From Phoenix dactylifera (Eukaryota; Streptophyta; Magnoliopsida; Arecales; Arecaceae), in the NCBI RefSeq assembly GCF_009389715.1, contig NC_052400.1, positions 21,607,674-21,671,673 of the forward strand: a DNA stretch of 64,000 bases, given 5' to 3'. This document shows, in pieces, positions 1-13,198 of the stretch. Below the pieces are notes generated by a model, which saw nothing but the letters and a program-made list of their open reading frames with translations, was not told where the DNA came from and made no database searches. Made by a program: the position numbers and the translations under genes. Numbering within the stretch: the first letter of the stretch is position 1; each line of letters opens with the position of its first letter.

Positions 1-394
1 ATGATCCAACGGTGGATGTGCAAAAGAAAGGTGAATCTTCTTTCGCACGAAGGATATAACGACTATCCATACTTGGATATAGCGTGTTACGTAATCCTGC
101 AGCGGATCCACCAAGGCCTTAGGTGGAAGAGTACCGCAGCACGCTGTTCCGATGCGGACGAAACGCCCAGCCGTCAACTCTGATCATTTGATGGCTCCAA
201 CTGGCTGCTTTAGCTCCATCTGGACCGTTTAAAACAGGGGTTACCTCGTATCCGGAAGGTACACTGTATGTAGTTCGTTTTAAAACGCCGGGTTTCGGGG
301 GAAAGGGCGGTAACTCTCCGCCCTTCGACTCCCAGAGAGGAAAGACAGATAAAGCTCCAGAGTCCCAAAATAAATATCCTCTTTCCTTCGCAAG
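1..394. other. Upstream flank of the TKI1-like gene
   Basis: No convincing coding region is visible here. The short open frames have no recognisable product and no splice partners. The part from about 290 onward becomes richer in GC and pyrimidines and runs into the presumed 5' leader of the TKI1-like gene. A weak TATA-like stretch (AAATAAATAT) lies near 369-378. This is probably promoter sequence. Confidence 0.35.
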
Positions 395-518
395 AATCCT
401 TCATTATGAGCTCCGATCTTGTTCTTGTTTCACCGTCTTCTTTCGCTCCACGAGCCAAACCCTAAGATTCGCCCGGAGGAGGTCGTGGCAGCGATCGCTC
501 CTCCCTTGGGACTTCAAG
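395..518 (+). other. Putative 5'-UTR exon of the TKI1-like gene
   Basis: This moderately GC-rich stretch ends in CTTCAAG followed by GTGAGG at 519, a strong plant splice donor. It is followed by T-rich sequence typical of an intron. It carries no convincing start codon. I infer that it is the first non-coding exon of the gene whose CDS begins at 7083. The 5' boundary is a guess, and only transcript data could confirm the link to the CDS. Confidence 0.4.
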
Positions 519-3500
519 GTGAGGAATCGATCTTTTTCTTGAATTTAGGGTTATTTGCCCCAAAATCCAGCGGATAAGAGCAGAAGTTGCACTTTTTTTT
601 TCTTTTGATCTTTTTCGTGCTGAGATTTGACTTAGGGTTCTCGTCGGTGATTGCCAGTGCTTTCTTTTAATATATTACTTGTTTGCCGGTGTATTTTTTT
701 TTTATTTTAAGTTCGAAATGTTGGATCTTTACTATCTTTTGATCGTTCTGATTGTTAAAACATGACGAATTTCAGGAGATTATTTCGTTTGTGTGATGCT
801 GCTGTGTTTAAATCTTTTTCTTTTGAAATCGTTGATGGCTTTTGCGTGGCTCAAGATTAGGAGTCCAAAAGATAATTATTTGTTGAAGCACTGGTTTGAT
901 CCACGCTTCTTGACGACATCAAGATGGAAGTGAAAAGAAGCTGATGTTGGGGTGATTGCACGTCCATGATGAACAAGCAACAAAGGCCATGAATTCTCAT
1001 TGCTTATGGCCTTTCATTGAATCTCATGGTTGTGAAAAACCCTAGATCCAATGGATTTCTGCTAGATTTGATGGACATCTGTTTAGGTTTTCAAGCAAAA
1101 ACCATGCAATTGATTCTGTATCTCTAATTAAACCACCATGTTCCCGATTAGTCTATTGGTATCATAACCTACCATCTATTCTTAACTCTAGCATCTATTC
1201 ACCCTCTATCACGATGAGTCTTTTACCTCCATATCTAGCTTGTGCTCTGAAATCTGGTCAATTAGCTTTCAGGACAGCAAGTACAATAGCCATGAACATT
1301 TCAAATTTATGCATGAAACTTATTCCCTCTCATTTGATCCAAGAACAATGCTTGCATAATCCAGATAGCTCATTTGAAAAAGTCATTCAGCTAATGTGGA
1401 GCTTTCCTGTTGCTATTGTTGGACTCACACAATGCCGTGTGATGGACAAAGGAGCAACAAAAAGCTTCTGACCAGCTGAGTGGCTGCCCTTTTAGGTGAG
1501 ATTTCCTAGTTGCTAAATCATCTCTATTGATTCGATTGATTGGAGGGCACTTGGAAGCAAATGAATGGAAGTACTTGGGTTTATTGTAGAATACTTCCAT
1601 GTGGAAATACTAGATTCCCCCCCTAAAGAACTTCTTATCCAATTAAAGTTTGACTTTTCTTATTTAGATTTGATCCAACTCTCAGTTTTTTGAATTGGGA
1701 GTGGCATGAGTGCATGGTGAGACTTTGAAGTAGGTGTTCTAACCTACATAAAAGTTTCATGGGATTAATGTCCAATTTCCTTTAATGTTCATAATAAGAA
1801 GGGAACTACACATTAAGCACGATAAATGAAGAAAAACATAAAAGTTTTTGGAAAGCAAAGATAGTGCAAGGAGTGTAACAAGAAATACACACACACACAC
1901 AGAGACACACATAAATATGACTGAGGGAAAAAGAAGGCATACCAATATTGAAACAAAATATTAGTAAATGAATATTTATTTTACCTTGTGTGGCTTTAGT
2001 GATTTTTTTTTTGCCAGATCAAGAAGAGAGATTGATTTGGAAGGCCAATGTTCCATAGTGTCTCAGGATTGTTGGTTGTAGGGAGCTAGGGATTGAAACG
2101 GTTGTTAGCAAAGTCAGGGTGGAGGTATCAACAATGTTATCTAGACACTCCAAACTGTGATTTTTTTGATTTGTAGACACTTGGACACTTGGGATATTTC
2201 ATGACCCTCTTTGCTCATGAATTCCACTTACTTATGGTGCCATCATCAATACATGTCTATGGTCTACCTTTGCAACATCTATATGGAAGTTATTAAGTCT
2301 AACATAACTATTAGCAACCATTTTATCAAATTTTTAAATTAAAGAGCATAGTTCTATCTCATTATTCATTGTATGTAAACATCAAAATGAAGTTATACAT
2401 ATATAAGATACATGCATGTCTCCATGCCCTGCTTTTATAAGATATAAAGTTAGACATACATGGATACTTGACACTTGTATCATGTGTCCACGTAATATTA
2501 GTTATTGAGGTGAGAGTGCCAGTGTAGTCTTGGATGAATCAAAGTGGTTTTAAGGGATTATAAACATTTTCTGGTTTTGGCTTGAAACGGGTTCTTTTCC
2601 CTAAAGGGCGTGTGGGGGGAAATCTACGACCGCTTTCACAAGATCAAATTAATGGCATGGTGATTTGATTTGAGAATAAATGGTATGGTAAGCTAGGGTG
2701 GATTAGTACTATTGGTTAACCTATCTCGTTTCCCATTGGATCCTCATCCAGTTGCTATATAAAAATAGGAATGCTAACAATTGGTTATGAGTGCAATAGA
2801 TAGGGGATAGTGGATAATTAACTAGCAAGGAAATAGGTGGGTGGATAGAAAGTTTTGGTCCACCTAGATATACCATATCATTTCTCTTTCTTTGAGGGCA
2901 TACAAAATAATTATTTTACATAGAGGACACGAATAACAGATTCAAGGTTTTTACACTCGATTTTTGTGCCCTCGGCATAGTTTTAGTTTTGGAAATTTTG
3001 GTAGTTTTGGTAGTTTTTTTCTGGATTTTGAAGCCTCGGTTGAAGAAGAAAAAAATGCAAAAATATGTGAAAGAAGAAAAAACTAAAAGAAATCAAGTAA
3101 TTTTGCATAATCTTATTGTGTTTTGAGCTATACAAAATTATAGTTTATGTAGCGTATGTAGTTTTATGCCGAGAACTTTATGAGGCTTAATCATTAAGCA
3201 TGCCAAAGGAATGTACTAATGTATTCAATATCAATAACAATACTACTTGTTAACTGACATAACAAGTACAAAAGAGTAAAAAATTAATTACATATACTTA
3301 TTCAATATTTTTCCAATAATTAGAAGAAGAAAAGTGAAGGACATTGAGGTGGCACTAATAGTTAGTTCCTAAAATTCTCAGAACTAATAAAAGATTCCTA
3401 CCTCCTAAAACGGCTTATTTTCAAATCAAAAAAGCACATGCATCTTTTAATGTTGCCTTCGTGTGTAACGTAAAGGCACATCACATAAACGTATCGATGC

Positions 3501-4584
3501 CTTGCATCTAACTGACCATAATAAACTAATAATATAGCTTAGTTAAGGTAACTGAACTTGTAAACTTTCGAGTAATATTTGAGTTTTATACAGTATAAAA
3601 ATATTTGCTTGTTAAACCAATTCAAAAAGGAAAAAGTTGTTTTAGTCAGTCTTAATTAAAATCCAAATTGGCAGAAATTAACAATTTTGATTACTCCCAG
3701 ATCAGTCTTTACCAAAATGGATCTATTTTTGCTGAAATAAATTGGTTTTGGCTGAAACTGAGAACCTTGCTCCCACACATTCTCCTTCTATCTCTGTTAA
3801 CATGTGGTGCATATACTATGAGATACAATGGGATCTTAATACAACGAAATAAGAATTTTCTTTTATATTTCCATTATCGACATCAAATAAAAATACTAAA
3901 ACCAAATACAAATAGCTTAAAAATACTAAAACCAAGCAAATACTTTTGTAATGTCATTTATGATAGGTCATTTCATTTAACTGAAACATCTCAATAGCTC
4001 GTATAAGTTGCGCCTCTGTTGATAGCTCTTCGGGCGAAAAGGTAATTAATAATAGATAATTTATATGGTTGGCAATGGGTTGAGTTGGGCTTGGTTTAGG
4101 TCAACTTAGGAGAATATACTCATGAAACCTTGAGCTATACTCAATCAGACCAAATATCGGGTTAGGATCCTTTGACCCATAACCATCCGTGAGTTGACCA
4201 CAAGGAGTCGACCTGACTTACTTGACCCATAACCTATTATACCCAGCATGACCCAAACAAAAATAAACCCAGCCCAACTTGTTTGATCCAATCGTTGCAA
4301 TTCTTAGCGGCCTTAGTGCCAAGATGAAGTAGACATAATATTATAAATAGACCAACTACTCTCAAATTCCTTATTCCAAGGGTATGACTTGATCAGAAAC
4401 AAACTTAGAAGTCTATCCTCACGAGTTGTGTGTCAAAGCTGCGACCCTTATTGAACCCATTTAAGTTTGGGTCAAAAAAAAAGAGAGCTATGCTTGCCTT
4501 GAACTAAAAAACCTTTGACCCAAACCTAACCAATTAGGGTCAGGTCTAGTGAGGTTTTTGGCTCGGTTAGTTTTATGACTCTTG

Positions 4585-4725
4585 AGCATGGTTTGAAATA
4601 CTATGGTATGGGAGTGTACCAAGCATGTATACATGCTCATATCTACTCATGGTTTGTCAATACTGGATGATAAAATAGAATATGTACCATGATACATTCC
4701 ATGGTACTGTTAGTTTTCAAACCTT
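4585..4725. mobile_element. Small inverted-repeat element (MITE candidate)
   Basis: The ends are imperfect inverted repeats. The left end reads GCATGGTTTGAAATACTATG; the reverse complement of the right end reads CCAAGGTTTGAAAACTAACAG. The middle is rich in TACC/GGTA words, including two ATGGTA-type motifs. The short length, lack of coding capacity and terminal symmetry suit a MITE. No clear target-site duplication could be assigned. Confidence 0.35.
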
Positions 4726-5337
4726 GGATAGGAGACAGGTATATCTATATGTCTGCTTGTGCATGTATAGGAGAGAGCGATGATCTTGGCATTACTAGCA
4801 TGGAAATGAATGGGCCAAATTCCATATTACGAAGATGGTAAGGCAGAGAATATAAATATTGTGAGTGATCACTTCCATGTTTTCCTAGCTCTGTTAATCA
4901 TTTTTGCATAGTTGTAATTATACCCATGCATATAATAATGACAAATAGAGATCAGGCATGTGAACTTATTATTTTTCCATCAGGGCAAAAATGACAGGCC
5001 CAAACCCATCAAACTTATGCTATTTGATATAGTTTAGGTATAAAATAATTTCTGATTCTGGGGATTTTCTTTTAAGTTGTTTGAACCACTATATTAGAGT
5101 CAAAATTTGGCTTTGCAATTAAAGCGAAAGATGATACCTTAAAAGAGATTGCTTGACAAAGAGGCTCATCTTAGGAGTCAGATAGTATATAGTAGTCTTC
5201 TTATGTTCCCCTTATAAAAGGTGTTATTCTATTTATAAGTTGAATATGGAAGTCCTTGATCATTAGAATTATATTTTGTAATGGTATAGGTTTTTCATGA
5301 TATGAGGTTACAGTAAACTCCAAATTTTGTAATCTTA

Positions 5338-5793
5338 GGATTCGTTTGGTTCATGGGAAGAGGAGGGGAGGAGTGTGGTCAATGGAAAAATGGAGAAATG
5401 CCTTATGTTTGGTTGGAGTTTTCAAAGAAGAGAGATGGAAAAGTAACTTCCTAATGAAAATAAGATTCCCATATATGGAAAAGAAAAACCCATATGGAAC
5501 ATGGAAAAGTCGCATGGGCTGGGAATTGGTGTAATTTTTTGTCCAAAAACGACCATAAGTTTTTAGATAGAATGAGTAAGATCTTTTCCTTTATTAAGGG
5601 CATAACTAGTATTTATACAACTGTCTAAGGAAAGTAGATGCTCAACCAAATATAAGCCATTTTGGAATGTGCCACTTTTTCATGGTCAACCAAACTTGCA
5701 AAAACCACGTTCCCAGGCATCATATATCCATGTGTCAACTTCCTAGAAAAACAATCTAGTAAGAAATTCTTCCCACGAACCAAGCGGGTTTCC
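5338..5793. mobile_element. MITE, copy A of a two-copy family in this window
   Basis: This non-coding element of about 456 bp has terminal inverted repeats. The left end is GGATTCGTTTGGTTCATGGG; the reverse complement of the right end is GGAAACCCGCTTGGTTCGTG. Both ends abut TA. Its interior aligns in order with the element at 32723-33194; for example both share GATGCTCAA-C-AAATATAA followed by a GT-GCCAC/GTCAC-TTTTT motif. The TA-type flank and GTTTGGTT ends point to a Stowaway- or Tourist-like MITE. The exact superfamily is uncertain. Confidence 0.65.
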
Positions 5794-7082
5794 TAGTAGT
5801 GATTGTTTCGTGAGTTAAAAAGTCCTCATTGAACTCAATAACCTATGTTGGCCTCCCTATCCTTGGTTAGCATCAGGAGAACTTTATACTTAGAGATGAT
5901 ATCTTCTAAGGGGGGATTCTCCTGTCTATTTAAGTTCGATACAACTTCAATTTTTTTAAATAATTTTATTGATGTTGAATAAAATGATGGCTAGAACAAA
6001 TTAAATCCATCTTGTCATGCAGTTCCATAATAGTTTTGGAATTAGAATTTGGTTAGAGGTTGAATTCTAACTTGTTGAACCAATCCTATTCCATCTATTT
6101 ATATCTTTCTGTTTCATTTTTCTAGTTCAAAAAAAAACTCTATTGTTGACTGAACTTAAGTCAAGACAGTGGATTTAAATTGTTACAGCAGAGTAGTGGT
6201 TTTTGTAGTAACTATTTAATTGTTCTTCTGGATGCAGATGCAAATTCAAGCTAGATAGTTGATTTTGCTGAAATCAGTAATTGATCATGGAAATTATCTG
6301 CTGGGATTAGTTAATTTTTGCTAAAATCTACCGTCCATGAGTAGAAATTAGATTTTTTAAAAAATTGAAGCAGATAGTTCAGTTTGAGCACCAGATTCAA
6401 ACTCTTCTGCCACTAATTTTATTGCATATCTAAAATTATCGCATTTGTCTGTTAATCTTTTCTGGGTTCAGTCCTCACTCAGCCGATTGACAGGACTTCT
6501 ACAGCTTCGAGTCTACTGATTTGAAACAAGCGTCTTTGGCCAGAAAACATTGATCTTGTATGGATGCATGTGGCGACTGATATTGTATCTAATTATGGCA
6601 TGGAGATGTCAAATGTTCATACATAGATATTGTTTGGACACATGCACTGTGATACATAAATATTGTCACATTCTGCATGGATCCAATCTTAAGCATGAGT
6701 ATTCAGATAAATCATCAACCCTACTGATTATTGGATAGTGTTTTACTGAAATAGATGAACTGATTCTTTGCAACTTTCGACCATTGTCAGGTAACATTGT
6801 GGTTATAATATCGTATATCTTTGGATTCAGGAACAATAAATATTTTGCTATTTCATGTAAGTGCTGAAATCTATGTTTCTAACTATTTTAATAGAAGGAA
6901 CCTTACTTTATAATCCAGAGAAAAAGTACTGAATTATCCATGCAGCAGTTTTGTCTGAACTTACTAGTGACAGCTTATGTCAATGCAGATTCAAAGCTGA
7001 TAGCTGTTCGCAAAAATTTTATTTATAAGATCCAGTGGTGGGATTCACGTGAAGGGTGTGATCCTAGGGTGACTGAGTTACC

Positions 7083-9443
7083 ATGATGACTGGTGGGAAA
7101 CAGCCTAAAACAACTATAGGGGCGCATAGGAAAAACGGACTTGGCTGCACCAAATCCGTTACTACAAAAACTGCCAAGCAGCGGCAGAAAACAACGGGTA
7201 ATTTCATGGCATTGTATTGTATCTTATATAAGCTTGAAAAACTAACCTGCATCATTTCGTTGGTATTTGTTGAAGTACTCCCATTTTGAATTCTTCAACA
7301 ATCGCATATTAATTAACTCTGGGCTCATATCATAGCTTAAACATGGAAGCATATAACCAACAATATATTGCATACATGTAATGCTTTTGTTTCTCGGACA
7401 TCCAAGTAGACTTAAGAATTAAACACTATCAATAGAAGAGTCTTGCTGAGCTGGTTTGTAAACCTTGGTTTTTTTTCGTTTTCTTTTGTATTTTTTTGAA
7501 ATTCTAAATTACTTTTGTTTTCAGGGGAAAAAAATTCTCCAGAACAACCATCCCCTCTGCAAACCAAGGTTATGCAGACTAGCCTCCAGGAAACAACACC
7601 TGGAAGTTCTAGGCTTGCATCAAAACAATGTCTACAATGCAGTGAGAAGCTTAAGATGCAGCTCTTTCCAATAGATGAAGTTACTAGAAAAGGGGTGGAG
7701 CAGGTGAGATCAAAACCCGAATAGTATATCAATGACAATTTTCACGCTGCTTTACGAGGAGTAAAAAGATAATTGTGACTAATAACTTGTGGCTAAACCT
7801 ACGCTTATTATATACCATGACCTGCATTCTTGATAATATCACAGGGTCAACATAACCCTTACCTGGAACTTATTATAACAACTCGAAAGAAAATATCATC
7901 AGTGGTGAAGCACCTTAATGTCAAGTGGGGCAGTTCAAAATTTGCATCAGGAGAGCTAATGCTCTTTCCATACAACGCACAGATAGACACTCTAGCCAGT
8001 CACCGAAGATGGACAATAAAAGATTCTGATACCACTGCAGCTGCTGTGTATGCTTCCATTGGTAAACCTGCCATTTTCCGTTTGAGGTATACCTCATACA
8101 TTTGTGCTGGTTGTGTTGCTCTTCTCATTCATGATTACAATCAGCTACTTAGCTAAAAGGTATGACTTGGATATTCTTTTTCAAGATATGGCTGGTTTTC
8201 CAATTCCGAGCCAACAACTGGTGGGATACATCTGACTCCTCTCCATTCTGAAGACAATTTACAGACTAAAGAAATTTTGCCTATGAATATAACTGAGGCG
8301 AAAGCGCCTCCGTATCCTGTATCAAGCATGGAAAATGAGCCAGTGGATACTGATAACTCATTAAACCAAGTCCCTGTTGCAGCCCTTGTGTTGGATAAAT
8401 CAGTTCAAGCGGTGGTACTTAACTAATCTCCTCTGATTTATTAACCAAATATTTTTTTTTTTTGCTATTTTGTATCTTTACTGACTGTATCTTCAACTTA
8501 TTCTTTTGTTTTTATGGAGAAGGAAAATCTTGGTAAAAGTGACGTGCTTTCATGGGCTGATTGTCAATGTAACATAAGCGTTGGAGCTCTGCTATCTGAA
8601 GCATCACCAACTTCAGATGCAAACTTTTGCCATCCATTGCCTGCACAGAAGAACTCAAGTCTTCAGCAGAATCCAATTACCTGTGATTCATTTGATGCTG
8701 CTCTTGCTTCCCTTGTTGCCTGTCATCAAACCACAAATCAGTCCACACAGGTGCCCCGTTCATCCATTTGGGATGCTGAAGAAACACGTCATGCGTTTCC
8801 ATTTCATAAGATCACTCCTAACAATAATGATCCAGCTTCATCCAAAGATGCTCTTATGCCTACATGTATCGGTTCAAATTCAATGGGACTTAATGATATG
8901 GTAATTGTCTTGCTTCCCCAAACTAGAATATTTTTGTTATTATTCATAGTGAAGCAAAGATTAAACTAGTTCATTAACTGTAATTTTGCAGCTAGGCACT
9001 CGGGTGGGGCATGCATCAGCAGATCATGTTTGTCAAGAACCTGCGACCAATCGGCAGATCCACACAAACAGTGATGCAATTCCAGAACCTGCGGCGGGCT
9101 TGCAGCCCAATGCCCAGGATAATGCTAATAAAGAATCAATAAAAAGTTCAGAGCCTCAAATAGAAGCTTTACGCAACAGTGATTTTGGGAGAGTGGACAT
9201 CTACTGGGTACCAATAATGTTCTCAAATAGTTTCCTCTGCTTATTGTTCAACTTCAGATTCAGTAATTGAAGTCAGCTAATATGATTTGTGTTTATTTTT
9301 CCATGACTGCACAGCCTGAGTCCTTGGGTACACTGGAATACATAGCAACTTGCTCTAGGCAGATCAACAGTGGTGACACTCTTAATCTTGGTGCGTCATT
9401 TGATACAAGTCTTGATTCATTCCAGAACTTCTCTATTTTTTGA
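7083..9443 (+). CDS. TKI1: TSL-kinase interacting protein 1-like (TKI1-like), 495 aa
   Basis: Spliced CDS: 7083-7197, 7525-7703, 7845-8086, 8186-8411, 8520-8900, 8992-9207, 9315-9443. All introns are GT-AG and phases match. The exon 4/5 junction could shift by one codon. The product resembles plant TKI1, a nuclear protein found as a partner of the TOUSLED kinase and related to Cramped proteins. The diagnostic region spans residues 81-184: LKMQLFPIDE, then HNPYLELIITTRKKISSVV, KWGSS, GELMLFPYNA, RRWT and IFRLRYGWFS. The rest is Ser/Asn/Gln-rich, with a basic N terminus of Lys/Arg/Thr-rich residues. The ATG at 7083 (doublet ATGATG) follows a likely acceptor at 6988. No SANT/Myb domain precedes the conserved block, although Arabidopsis TKI1 has one; either this is a shorter paralogue or the N-terminal exons are missed. 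Family assignment is confident; the exact function is inferred. Confidence 0.85.
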
Positions 9444-9700
9444 TACAGAGAAGATGCCATGTTTCTGAAGCTGCCTCATAGGTTGGTTCCTCTTTGTGCA
9501 GAAATTTCAAGTAGTTAAGGCCATATATCTGTTTCTTTGTTAGATTCACATGGTTCAGCTTCTGAAAGAAAGTGCAAGTTGTATAAGGAGTGTTAATATA
9601 AAGTGACCTGGTGACATTTTCTCAGTTTTTAATGCAACCATAAAACAGCAACATTTTAAGTTGGGTGCAATTATGGTATTGTTCCGATTGTTATTATGTT
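9444..9700 (+). other. 3' UTR of the TKI1-like gene
   Basis: T-rich sequence after the TGA at 9441-9443, with AATATAAAG near 9596-9604 as a possible near-upstream polyadenylation signal. The end is not determined. Confidence 0.35.
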
Positions 9701-10391
9701 CTCAAAAAGCATCTTTTCAAATTTTTTAGTATCAAAATAGTTATTGTTATAACTTTTTCAATCACTCATGGCACAAAAAAATATTATTTTTGAAACCGCA
9801 CAATCTCTTTTAGTTATTATAAAACTTGTAATTTTGAAAGGAAACAATATTTTATTTAGAGTCAAATAGTAATGGCTATTATTTGTATCTAACAGATTGT
9901 TATAACACAATAATATATAATCTATTAACGAGCTCTTATTAGCTAGAGAGAGAGAGAGAGAGGATCATGGAGATGTGCGGCTAGGATTAGGGGAAATTGT
10001 GTTTCTTTGAATGGATGAGATAAAAAGAGGGAGAGATAACATTAGGTGAGAGAATTCAATCCAATGATATAGAGGGGTGATAAATGGAAATATAGGATTG
10101 TCTCATTCCTCTTTTTTTGGATTGATCAGGTGGAGGGTGAAAGGATGGTTAAGATTTTGTATGATAAAGAAAAGAGGATCTAATGGAGGGGAAGAAAATG
10201 TCATAGTTGTGACATGGGCTGGATTTAAGGAGGGTTTTAAAGGCTCATTTAATTATTAGGAAGGGATTAAGGGTGAAAAATATTGCACCAAATTTCATCC
10301 CATGCATTTCATAAAATGTATATGAAGAAAGGGGAAAAAAAAATATCATCCATGATATCTTGCCTTCATCTTTTTGTAGGATTAGGATTTA

Positions 10392-10679
10392 GGGGGGTTT
10401 GGTTCGCAACCACAATCGGAATTGAAAGTAGAATGGAGTGGAATAGAAATTAGAATGGTCATATACCCAGATACATTTGGCTCGAGACTAGAATCGAAAT
10501 TAGAATAGAATTTGAATACTAAGAGAGAGTTTGATTGGATTTTGGGAAATTTGGGATATTCTCATTTTCTCTTGAAATCAGAATGTGAATAGGACTTTCT
10601 CTAACCAAACAGCTAGAATGGGAGTTATTCATTCCGATTCCCATTCTAGATCCCAACTCCTCCTAACCAAAACATGCCC
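10392..10679. mobile_element. Tourist-like (PIF/Harbinger) MITE candidate
   Basis: A 288-bp non-coding element flanked on both sides by TTA, the TWA target site of PIF/Harbinger elements. Its ends are imperfect inverted repeats: GGGGGGTTTGGTTCGCAACC on the left, and GGGCATGTTTTGGTTAGGAG as the reverse complement of the right. The interior is rich in GGAAT/ATTCC words, as in many plant MITEs of this type. Confidence 0.55.
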
Positions 10680-12209
10680 TTAATGTAAAAGAGATAGTAT
10701 CAAGAGATGGTGTTTGAGGGAGATATGGCATAAGGGAGATGCGGTATAAGGGACATATGAGGGTGTGGATTTATGAGAGTGCTATTTTACACTAAGTGGT
10801 CCTAAAGGGGATGGTGGACGCTATGAAGAATGGTATTTTTAGTTAGGTGCACAACCATGTAAGATGGAATCTTCATAACGTGCACTTAGGCTAAAAAAGA
10901 GGGGGAAAGGTTGTTATGGATATGATCCTAATAATTAGGTTTAGCTTAATCTTATTTTCCGTTTAAACTAGATTAAATTTTGGTGCACATGTAAATTTTA
11001 GGTTTTCATGATACATACATTGTGTTTTGCCCTTCAAGTTGGGCCAGCCATCTTCGGATGGGGCTAGAGTCAATTAGATTGGGATAGGATGGGTTGAATC
11101 GAGTATGGTTGGGTGAGATTGAGTATCGGGTATGATCTGGTGGCTCGATTTAGGTTGGATGAGCAACTCTTGGTTACTTATCATTGTTTCAATTTAATTG
11201 GCTAAGAAGGCATTTTGTTTTGTGTCTAAATACCGCATGTCATTTTCTTCATTTCTTATGTTTTCAGATCGGCTGCATTATGTCGAGAGCATTTATGAGT
11301 TTTCCTTAATATTCTGCTTTATTTTTCATTCTAATAACTAGTTATAGGTTTAACATTTTCTTCACCAATTTCATCTTTTGCGGTCTTCCTCAAAATTCAA
11401 TTTGACTCGGTCCAAATTCATGTATCACGAGTTTGACTCGTCCTTCTTATGCTTGCTGGCCGGCCAAATGCAAATGTTTGAACGTAAACGTTTGGACTAA
11501 GACCTCTTCTCCCACCTGCCACTGATGTCCAGATTCTAACAACACCAATTCCCCGATTGATACCCTCGGCTTTTATATTCTGAAACTTTTAAGGCTCTCG
11601 AAGCAGTCAATATTGTAATATAATAATACCAGCCGATTTCGGAATCTAAAGAACCCCTCAGGCAACTAGTAATTTCTCTCAGGACTATAAGCGACGGGTG
11701 GGCGCTCTGAGAGCTACGTCCGAGACTTTAGACCCCATGAACTACACTGTTGAACTTCTGAGTAGGATCTAACCAAAGCAGTGGGCCAGTCAAATCTCAA
11801 TTTTTTCTAACCTCACCCTCCGAGAAACGCTGCACCCTCTTCAAATACATACAGACATGCATATGGATATATATAAAAAAATTTATTTGGCTATATGCTT
11901 ATATCAGGCCAGATCTAAATTGGATGATAAAAATTCCATCTCACAATGCGAGTCATTGGATATGATCTATTTCCTCTAAATTGCTTGTATACCAAAAATT
12001 ATACGATTTAGAAACTCCTAATCCATATATCAAGTGATCAACAGAAGATTGATTACTTTTTTAAGATACCTTTAAGTTTTATTTTCGTAAGATTGGTTAT
12101 ATCACCAAGCACATTTCAATCTTTGTTAGCACAATTACAAATCAGCAGAACCACATTAGGAAAAGGATCGAGGGCTAAAGTTAGCAATATATTTTATACT
12201 TATTAGTTC

Positions 12210-12212
<3 letters not shown>

Positions 12213-12282
<70 letters not shown>
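12213..12282. repeat. Compound microsatellite (CT)n(AT)n
   Basis: About 33 bp of CT repeats run directly into about 37 bp of AT repeats. Such tracts vary in length and are useful only as markers. Confidence 0.95.
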
Positions 12283-12289
<7 letters not shown>

Positions 12290-12622
12290 TGGATGAGAAA
12301 TGGAGGGAGATGCATCCAATTTTATTGAGATAATGGAAGTAAACTCGATTGATAACCTCGAGATAATAAATCACCACATGAAAGCTCTGTGGATAAAATT
12401 ATTAACCGACCATTGATGTCTTCGATGTAAAACAGTATCTCTATTTTAATAGAAAGGGCTTAAATTATCAAGACGTTCCTTCCAAGTCATCTGCGCGCCA
12501 CACCTCAGTTGCTTTAGGTGACTGGTCGTTACCTTGTTAGATCGAGAGTCAAAAGACTTGCATGGTTGCTGGATGAACTAGGAATTGCCTCCTTTTAATA
12601 TGGACTTTGTATTTCTACCAAA

Positions 12623-12625
<3 letters not shown>

Positions 12626-12678
<53 letters not shown>
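12626..12678. repeat. (AT)n microsatellite
   Basis: About 53 bp of uninterrupted TA/AT dinucleotides, located about 370 bp upstream of the AG-peptide promoter. Confidence 0.95.
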
Positions 12679-12680
<2 letters not shown>

Positions 12681-13048
12681 ACTTCGTATATAATACACAC
12701 GAGACTCATGATTCACGGGATGGTTCGCCAAGGAGATCTATCTCTTTCTCCGATCGAATAAAAATTTCACACCCACATGGGCCCATATTAATATCATCCA
12801 TGCCGAAGTTACTCAGCTCCCCTTTCCCGACCGTGGGGTTCACGTCCCGGACAAATCCATAGCAGAAGAAGCTGGAAAAGATCGAAATGGATCGATCACC
12901 ATTCGGCCGGCCGGTCAAAGCGTCCCTTAGGTCAAGCATATCTCTGGTCTAAGTTCGTCGAAGCAAGCGGCCGGATAATCTTGCCAATCTCGAGACTTGG
13001 ACCATTAAATATTGGCAACGTGGTATTGGAGTAGAGAGCATACAGTTC

Positions 13049-13056
13049 TATAAATA
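13049..13056 (+). promoter_or_regulatory. TATA box of the AG-peptide-like gene
   Basis: A consensus TATAAATA lies 143 bp upstream of the start codon at 13199. With transcription starting about 30 bp downstream, the 5' UTR would be about 115 bp and pyrimidine-rich, which fits the sequence at 13082-13198. Confidence 0.65.
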
Positions 13057-13198
13057 GAGTGAGGCACACGACCAAGGGCCAGTCCATCTCATCGTCCCTC
13101 CGTGCCTTCTAATTAAACGCCATAGTCTTCTTCCTCAAAAAACAAACGCCACCTCCGTTCCGGATTGTTAACCTCTTCCCCTATATATCCAGACACTG

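Larger units (their letters stand above)
519..6988 (+). other. Long leader intron or upstream region, repeat-rich, no coding exon seen
   Basis: About 6.5 kb of AT-rich sequence separates the putative leader exon from the acceptor (AATGCAG at 6982-6988) just upstream of the TKI1-like start codon. I see no conserved coding exon on either strand. It contains a MITE at 5338-5793, a probable small inverted-repeat element at 4585-4725, and a stretch near 4060-4560 rich in degenerate GGGT/ACCC words that looks like old transposon sequence. In particular, no frame encodes a SANT/Myb-like domain, which the Arabidopsis TKI1 protein carries at its N terminus. Confidence 0.4.
9701..13040. other. Intergenic region between the TKI1-like and AG-peptide genes
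   Basis: AT-rich DNA without a supported gene. It holds a short (AG)n run near 9943-9961, a Tourist-like MITE at 10392-10679, GGGT-biased degenerate repeat sequence near 11030-11170, and microsatellites at 12213-12282 and 12626-12678. The minus-strand frame across 12156-12377 simply reads the microsatellite. The final 100 bp form the promoter of the next gene. Confidence 0.5.

Noticed and set aside
12156-12377. Minus-strand frame with Tyr-Ile and Arg-Glu repeats
   Set aside because: A direct translation of the (CT)n(AT)n microsatellite.
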